Assembly: GCF_910587525.1 (NCBI RefSeq) | Contig: NZ_CAJULS010000090.1 | Location: 1 to 9,699, forward strand | Length of the DNA: 9,699 nucleotides | Reading direction: 5' to 3' | From: an uncultured Oscillibacter sp. | GTDB lineage: Bacteria; Bacillota; Clostridia; Oscillospirales; Oscillospiraceae | Part shown: one piece after another, positions 6,209 to 9,699 of the stretch | Numbering within the stretch: position 1 is the first letter of the stretch | Layout of the letters: every line of letters begins with the position of its first letter | Program-made: the position numbers and the translations under genes | The notes under the pieces: model-generated | Told to the model about the DNA's origin: nothing | What the model saw: only the letters and a program-made list of their open reading frames with translations | Databases searched by the model: none

Positions 6209-6778
6209 ATGACAATAGGAGGTACATCAGGGGTCTTCAACTCCGGCTGGTTCAACATCATCAGCGGTTCCGGGCAGGTGAAATGGGCGGGGCTGAAAAG
6301 CGAATGCCGGGACCAGTTCCGGGCGGCCGTCCAGGCGAAGCGGGAGGAGCAGAAGCTGGCCTTTGAGAAATTCCAGGAGGACGCGCGGAAGCGCGGAAAG
6401 TCCGTCAAACTGACGGATGCGCAGCTGGAGCGCCTCTCCGCCTCATACAACCCAAAGGAGATGACCCGCGGGGAGTATCAGGCCTTTATTGACGACCTCT
6501 GCGAGTACGGCATTCTCGACGAAGCGGACAAGGACTATGTCTCATACAGGGGCCTGATCCCTGTTGACTTCTCCGAAACGGGATGTACCATTACCCGCAG
6601 AACGCCTTGCGCCCCATACGATAGCAGCTTCTGCTCCAGCGGGGGCAATGTGCTGGACTGGTCGAAGTATCTCTCCACCTTTGAGCGCTTCAATCCGGAT
6701 ACCAACCGCTTTGAACAGACCCGGAGCGCCATTCTGTTTGAGAGGATTCAGAAGGTGCTGGTAAAGATGGGCAGGTAG
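6209..6778 (+). CDS. Hypothetical protein, second of a tandem related pair
   Basis: A 189-residue protein of unknown function, apparently cytoplasmic. It has a Gly/Ser-rich head (MTIGGTSGVFNSGWFN) similar in style to its neighbour. A basic, coiled-coil-like helix follows at about 34-66, with alternating Glu, Lys, Arg and Gln. Next is the shared domain at 69-121, with LERLSASYNPKEMTRGEY, then a Gly-Ile-Leu turn and LIPVD. The C-terminal part has three Cys (126, 134, 142) in a Thr/Ser/Gly-rich loop and ends in a helix (ILFERIQKVLVKMGR). From memory, this domain style recurs in uncharacterised clostridial proteins. AGGAGG (6198-6203) lies 5 nt before the start. It probably shares a transcript with the 5588 gene and ends at the hairpin at 6810. 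Confidence 0.85.
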   Translation: MTIGGTSGVFNSGWFNIISGSGQVKWAGLKSECRDQFRAAVQAKREEQKLAFEKFQEDARKRGKSVKLTDAQLERLSASYNPKEMTRGEYQAFIDDLCEYGILDEADKDYVSYRGLIPVDFSETGCTITRRTPCAPYDSSFCSSGGNVLDWSKYLSTFERFNPDTNRFEQTRSAILFERIQKVLVKMGR

Positions 6779-6809
6779 GCGCGCCCGCTGCGGATGATCC
6801 GGAACAGAA

Positions 6810-6837
6810 GAGCGCCCCGCCAAACGGCGGGGCGCTC
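6810..6837. terminator. Shared hairpin between converging genes
   Basis: GAGCGCCCCGCC (6810-6821) and GGCGGGGCGCTC (6826-6837) form a perfect 12-bp stem with an AAAC loop. It lies 31 nt after the 6209 gene and 6 nt after the oppositely oriented lipoprotein gene. The plus strand lacks a T-run and the minus strand has only TTCTGTT, so it may end transcription from both sides imperfectly or depend on other factors. Confidence 0.7.
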
Positions 6838-6843
6838 TCGGAG

Positions 6844-7776
6844 TTATGAGATCATCTCGCTTCCAATCTGGTAGCCGTCCCACGTTCCGAACTCCGGCCA
6901 GAGGGCGGAGCAGTCATAGAGGCAGTAGGCCGCCAGGGGCGTGCGCCATTTCTCGGCGTTGAAGAACAGAATGGGCAGGGAGTAGACCTCCTCCTGGTGA
7001 TTCCCGTTGGGCGTGATGGAGAAGAGACATCCGTCCTCCCACTGGTACCACAGGGGAGAGGAGCCATCTCCCTCCTCCGGGGCGGGGGTGCTGACGGCGC
7101 TGGCGGTGAGATAGCCCTGGTCCCGCAGCTCCTCAAAGGCGAGGTCCAGGACCTCCACCCCGTGGAGCTCCCCGAACCGCCAGCACAGGGCGGCCTTCTC
7201 GCTCTCCAGCAGTCCGCCGGGGGCCTGACTGAGGTCCAGGGAGGCCAGGGAGATGTCCTCGTTCAGGGCCGGGTCCCTGCGCCACAGGTCGTCCAGGACC
7301 TGGAGGTACAGTCCGCACAGGTCGTAGTACGTCCCGCCGGGACACTGAGGCGTACCGGCGGAGTAAGCGGAGACGGAACAGACCTGGCTCAGCCGGGCGG
7401 GGAAGGTCTCCGGGACACCGCCGCTGAAGGCGATCTCCAGGGGCATCCCGTCCCGGAGGTCCCCGGCGGAGGCGGGCTGGCCGTCCAGATCAACGGGGAT
7501 GTCCTCCGTCAGGGTCAGCCGGTAGACGCTCTTTCCGTCGTGGCGGTCATCCCTGCCGCCGGGCAGGGGTGCGTCCAGCTCCGCCAGCAGCAGATTTCCC
7601 TCCTCTGCGCCGTCCACAATGCGGCAGGTGAGATAGGCGGGAGTCTCGTCCTCCGCCAGGGAGAGGGCGTCCTCCGGCGGCGGGGCAGCACCGGGGGCGT
7701 TGGCCGGCGGGACGGGGGCGCCGCAGGCGGTGAGAAGGGCCAGGCACAGGGCGAGAGACAGCAGACACTTTTTCAT
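6844..7776 (-). CDS. Predicted lipoprotein of unknown function
   Basis: A 310-residue exported protein. The N-terminus MKKCLLSLALCLALLTAC is a lipoprotein signal with lipidated Cys18, followed by a Pro/Ala-rich tether (about 20-40). Residues about 47-140 look like a small beta-barrel (OB-like), with LTCRIVDG, a central VYRLTLTEDIPV, and RDGMPLEIAFSG. After a loop, residues about 150-310 form a separate helical and mixed region: YYDLCGLYLQVLDDLWRRD, then DLSQAPGGLLESEKAALCW, then an aromatic C-terminus. I recognise this layout from uncharacterised clostridial lipoproteins but not a function. AGGAGG (7785-7790) lies 8 nt before the ATG. It stands alone, divergent from the SCIFF locus. Several Cys outside the lipobox could form disulfides, though this is not shown. 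Confidence 0.88.
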   Translation of the reverse strand: MKKCLLSLALCLALLTACGAPVPPANAPGAAPPPEDALSLAEDETPAYLTCRIVDGAEEGNLLLAELDAPLPGGRDDRHDGKSVYRLTLTEDIPVDLDGQPASAGDLRDGMPLEIAFSGGVPETFPARLSQVCSVSAYSAGTPQCPGGTYYDLCGLYLQVLDDLWRRDPALNEDISLASLDLSQAPGGLLESEKAALCWRFGELHGVEVLDLAFEELRDQGYLTASAVSTPAPEEGDGSSPLWYQWEDGCLFSITPNGNHQEEVYSLPILFFNAEKWRTPLAAYCLYDCSALWPEFGTWDGYQIGSEMIS

Positions 7777-7835
7777 GGGACAGACCTCCTTTATCTGTTT
7801 AGTCGGCGGGAGAGGCGGTTTGGTTCCGCCGGGAC

Positions 7836-7849
7836 GGAAAAATTTTTCC
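7836..7849. promoter_or_regulatory. Perfect 14-bp AT-core palindrome upstream of the lipoprotein gene
   Basis: GGAAAAATTTTTCC is a perfect palindrome 60 nt upstream of the lipoprotein start. Partly complementary CCGGG/CCGG flanks could make a longer stem at 7829-7852. It could be a regulator binding site or a leader hairpin. An adjoining small stem GGCGG/CCGCC lies at 7814-7830. Confidence 0.3.
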
Positions 7850-7892
7850 CGGAGCCGGAGGGAGGGGCGAATGCGCGGAGGATAACAGGGAA

Positions 7893-7922
7893 TACATAGG
7901 GGAGGGAATCAGGCAGAAGCAA
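7893..7922 (-). promoter_or_regulatory. Weak candidate promoter for the lipoprotein gene
   Basis: On the minus strand there is TTGCTT (7917-7922), an 18-nt spacer and TATGTA (7893-7898). The match is modest; the start would be near 7886, leaving about 110 nt of leader that includes the AT palindrome. This gap (7777-8119) holds no gene; its right half is occupied by the inverted repeat and the scfA promoter. Confidence 0.3.
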
Positions 7923-7967
7923 AGGACGGGGAGGTGGTTCTGCGGCGCTGGAAAAATGCGTTGTCCT

Positions 7968-8014
7968 CAAAAGCAGGGACGGGCACAGAGCCCCGCCCCT
8001 ACACCCTCCTTTTG
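7968..8014. repeat. Imperfect inverted repeat resembling a dispersed intergenic element
   Basis: The ends CAAAAG (7968-7973) and CTTTTG (8009-8014) are complementary, as are AGGG and CCCT just inside. The interior GGGACGGG and CCCGCCCC can pair around ACAGAG with one mismatch. Read on the minus strand it has a GTAGGGGCGGGG core that reminds me of short hairpin repeats scattered between genes in GC-rich clostridial genomes. Only one copy is in this window, so repeat status is inference. Confidence 0.35.
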
Positions 8015-8024
8015 GCGGTTTACC

Positions 8025-8053
8025 TTGACTTTCCAGGGGCGGTATGGTATACT
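8025..8053 (+). promoter_or_regulatory. Strong promoter of the SCIFF peptide gene
   Basis: TTGACT (8025-8030), a 17-nt spacer and TATACT (8048-8053) differ from consensus at one base each. Transcription would start near 8060, giving a leader of about 60 nt. This is the best promoter in the window and fits strong expression of a small peptide gene. Confidence 0.88.
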
Positions 8054-8070
8054 TTTTCCGGTTAAAAAAT

Positions 8071-8086
8071 CCGCCGTATCCGGCGG
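8071..8086 (+). promoter_or_regulatory. Short hairpin in the scfA leader
   Basis: CCGCCG and CGGCGG pair perfectly around a TATC loop, about 11 nt after the predicted transcription start and 23 nt before the GGAG box. It may stabilise the 5' end of the message. Confidence 0.35.
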
Positions 8087-8119
8087 ACCGCAAAATCTGA
8101 AAGAGATTGGAGAATCACC

Positions 8120-8260
8120 ATGGAGAGAATCAAGACCCTTGAGACCCGCAGCCTGTGCGAGAGCGCGAAGAAGGGCGGCTGCGGCGAGTGCCAGACCTCC
8201 TGCCAGTCCGCCTGCAAGACCAGCTGCGGCGTGGCCAACCAGAAGTGCGAAAACAAGTGA
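8120..8260 (+). CDS. scfA: Six-cysteine ranthipeptide precursor (SCIFF)
   Basis: A 46-residue ribosomally made precursor peptide that radical SAM maturation converts into a thioether-crosslinked product. SCIFF-type ranthipeptides have been linked to cell-density or metabolic signalling in clostridia. The leader MERIKTLETRSL precedes a block that matches the family closely: GGCGECQTSCQSACKTSC. The core Cys are 21, 24, 28, 32, 36 and 43, with an additional Cys at 13. Unusually, residue 37 after the fifth core Cys is Gly, where I remember Thr as the thioether acceptor in the studied homologue. The start has GGAG (8109-8112) at 7 nt. A strong promoter lies upstream, a strong terminator follows 10 nt after the stop, and the matching maturase comes next on the same strand. 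Confidence 0.96.
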   Translation: MERIKTLETRSLCESAKKGGCGECQTSCQSACKTSCGVANQKCENK

Positions 8261-8270
8261 GTGCTCAGTG

Positions 8271-8298
8271 AAAAACGCCGCCAGAAGGCGGCGTTTTT
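8271..8298 (+). terminator. Strong intrinsic terminator after scfA
   Basis: AAAAACGCCGCC (8271-8282) and GGCGGCGTTTTT (8287-8298) are perfectly complementary around an AGAA loop, with TCTTC after. The A-run upstream makes it able to act in both directions. It separates the peptide from its maturase gene. Confidence 0.92.
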
Positions 8299-8452
8299 CT
8301 TCGCCGGGGGATTGAGAGGACGTATTCGCAGGCGGGGAGCGCTCCGTGGGGCAGGCGGGCCGCCGGTGACAGCGGCCCCTGCGAGACAACCCGGTTCCGC
8401 AGGAGGGTATCCCGCAGACGCGCATCATCCATATTTTTAGATGGAGGTCAAC
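8299..8452 (+). promoter_or_regulatory. Structured, possibly switching leader of the maturase gene
   Basis: This 154-nt gap has no reading frame of note and no good promoter. It holds a 10-bp palindrome GGAGCGCTCC (8336-8345). A hairpin at 8351-8382 pairs GCAG with CTGC and GGGCCGC with GCGGCCC around CGGTGACA. An alternative stem pairs CTGCG (8379-8383) with CGCAG (8398-8402). The last two compete for the same CTGC bases. It matches no riboswitch class that I recognise. The maturase ribosome site lies at its end. Confidence 0.35.
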
Positions 8453-9699
8453 ATGGTACATCAATATCAGCTGGGCGGCTATCACATCGTTCTGGACACC
8501 TGCTCCGGCGCCATCCACGTGGTGGACGAGGCGGCCTACGATGTTATCGCCCTTTTCGAGGACCACACGGCAGAGGAGATCACGGCGGCCCTGCTGGAAA
8601 AGTACGCGGACAGGCCTGACGTGACGGAGGAGGAGCTGCGCCAGTGCATTGCCGACGTCCAAAGCCTCAAGGACGCCGGGAAGCTCTTCACCCCGGACAC
8701 CTTCGCTCCACTGGCGGGGACGTTTAAGGAGCGGTCCGGGGATGTGGTGAAGGCCCTGTGCCTCCACGTGGCCCACACCTGCAACCTCAGCTGCGCCTAC
8801 TGCTTCGCCAGCCAGGGGAAGTACAACGGGGACCGGGCCCTTATGAGCTTCGAGACCGGCAGACAGGCCCTGGACTTCCTCATGGACCACTCCGGCACCC
8901 GCCGCAACCTGGAGGTGGACTTCTTCGGCGGCGAGCCGCTGATGAACTGGGACGTGGTCAAGCGGCTGGTGGCCTACGCCCGGGGCGTGGAGGCGGAGCG
9001 GGGCAAGCACTTCCGCTTCACCCTTACCACGAACGGAGTGCTCATCGACGACGACGTTATCGGCTTTGCCAACCGGGAGATGGACAACGTGGTTCTGAGC
9101 CTGGACGGGCGGAAGGAGATTCACGACGCACTGCGGGTGGATTACGCCGGAAACGGCAGCTATGACCGCATTGTGCCCAAATTCCAGGAGCTGGTAAGGG
9201 CCCGGGGCGGGGAGCGGTACTACATACGGGGCACCTTCACCCACCGGAATCCGGACTTTACCAAAGACCTCTTCCACATGGCGGACGATTTGGGCTTTAC
9301 CGAGCTGAGCATGGAGCCGGTGGTCTGCGCCCCGGGAGACCCGGCGGCGCTGACGGCGGAGGACCTGGAGACCGTGAAGGAGCAGTATGAGCTTTTGGCG
9401 GCGGACATGCTCCGCCGGGAAAAAGAGGGCCGCCCCATCACCTTCTACCACTACATGCTGGACCTGGAGAACGGCCCCTGCGTCTACAAGCGCATCTCCG
9501 GCTGCGGATCCGGCACGGAGTACATGGCCGTCACCCCCTGGGGGGACCTGTATCCCTGCCACCAGTTCGTGGGGGAGGAGAAATACAGGCTGGGCAACAT
9601 CTGGGACGGCGTGACAAATACGGCGCTGCGGGAGGAGTTCCGCGCCTGCAACGCCTACGCCCGGCCCGAGTGCGCGGACTGCTGGGCCAAGCTCTACTG
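8453..9699 (+). CDS. scfB: SCIFF peptide maturase, radical SAM/SPASM (cut by window end)
   Basis: The radical SAM enzyme that forms Cys thioether links in the SCIFF peptide; 415 residues are visible and the frame is still open at the last base. Residues 1 to about 85 form a PqqD-like RiPP-recognition domain that would bind the scfA leader. The radical SAM cluster is C110, C114, C117 (CNLSCAYC), followed by GGEP (159-162) and the TTNG strand (192-195). The SPASM region for auxiliary iron-sulfur clusters begins with C343, C351 and C369 (LYPCHQF), then C407 and C410 (CADCWAK). The cut final codon starts TG and in relatives is expected to be Cys. GGAGG (8443-8447) lies 5 nt before the chosen ATG; an in-frame ATG at 8441 would overlap that box and lacks its own. 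About 30-40 residues are probably missing. Confidence 0.96.
   Translation, partial: MVHQYQLGGYHIVLDTCSGAIHVVDEAAYDVIALFEDHTAEEITAALLEKYADRPDVTEEELRQCIADVQSLKDAGKLFTPDTFAPLAGTFKERSGDVVKALCLHVAHTCNLSCAYCFASQGKYNGDRALMSFETGRQALDFLMDHSGTRRNLEVDFFGGEPLMNWDVVKRLVAYARGVEAERGKHFRFTLTTNGVLIDDDVIGFANREMDNVVLSLDGRKEIHDALRVDYAGNGSYDRIVPKFQELVRARGGERYYIRGTFTHRNPDFTKDLFHMADDLGFTELSMEPVVCAPGDPAALTAEDLETVKEQYELLAADMLRREKEGRPITFYHYMLDLENGPCVYKRISGCGSGTEYMAVTPWGDLYPCHQFVGEEKYRLGNIWDGVTNTALREEFRACNAYARPECADCWAKLY

Noticed and set aside
6172..6366. 64-residue frame whose ATG overlaps the stop of the 5588 gene
   Set aside because: The overlap suggests translational coupling, but the AGGAGG at 6198 serves the longer 6209 frame, and this peptide has no recognisable features.
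4465..6785. The same ten bases TAGGCGCGCC at the stops of the DUF4127 gene (4465) and the 6209 gene (6776)
   Set aside because: GC-rich palindromic 8-mer next to a stop codon; two copies are compatible with chance, and the flanks are unrelated.
6997..7899. 300-residue plus-strand frame opposite the lipoprotein gene
   Set aside because: The minus-strand gene has a signal peptide, lipobox and AGGAGG site; this frame has none.
7956..8315. 119-residue plus-strand frame overlapping scfA in another frame
   Set aside because: It starts upstream of the strong scfA promoter and lacks a ribosome site; the SCIFF frame matches its family.
7967..9562. 531-residue minus-strand frame opposite scfA and the maturase
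   Set aside because: Both sense genes are certain from their motifs; the antisense frame is composition-driven.

Overview
The window is GC-rich chromosomal DNA (except for AT-rich promoter gaps). It looks like a Gram-positive anaerobe of the Clostridia, most plausibly an Oscillospiraceae-type gut bacterium. Three things point there: the ffs-dnaX-ybaB order, two Sec/lipobox lipoproteins, and the SCIFF peptide with its radical SAM maturase, a hallmark of Clostridia. The genus assignment is inference. Strong AGGAG-type ribosome binding sites precede nearly every gene.

Layout. 1-55 (minus) is the 5' half of a tRNA-like gene whose anticodon stem does not close, with a good promoter upstream. 250-439 holds a promoter, a compact signal recognition particle RNA and its terminator. 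464-2572 holds dnaX (DNA polymerase III gamma/tau) and ybaB (nucleoid-associated protein). 2638-4467 is a DUF4127 lipoprotein, sitting where recR often lies, closed by a long hairpin terminator. 4555-5416 (minus) is an ECF sigma factor with a TTG start and a small downstream partner that may be a membrane-less anti-sigma-like protein. Divergent from it, 5588-6778 carries two tandem unknown proteins that share one domain and end at a hairpin. 6844-7776 (minus) is a second lipoprotein of unknown function.

The right end is a ranthipeptide locus: a textbook promoter, the 46-residue SCIFF precursor scfA (8120-8260), a very strong terminator, a 150-nt leader able to form competing hairpins, and the maturase scfB, which runs off the window end. 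scfB carries an N-terminal RiPP-recognition domain, a CxxxCxxC radical SAM core and most of a SPASM domain. It would bind the SCIFF leader and form Cys thioether links. The most notable detail is that SCIFF residue 37, the Thr acceptor in the characterised homologue as I remember it, is Gly here.

Much of the rest is housekeeping. The least explained parts are the sigma/partner cassette with the divergent paralogue pair, the split between SCIFF peptide and maturase expression, and the incomplete tRNA at the left edge.
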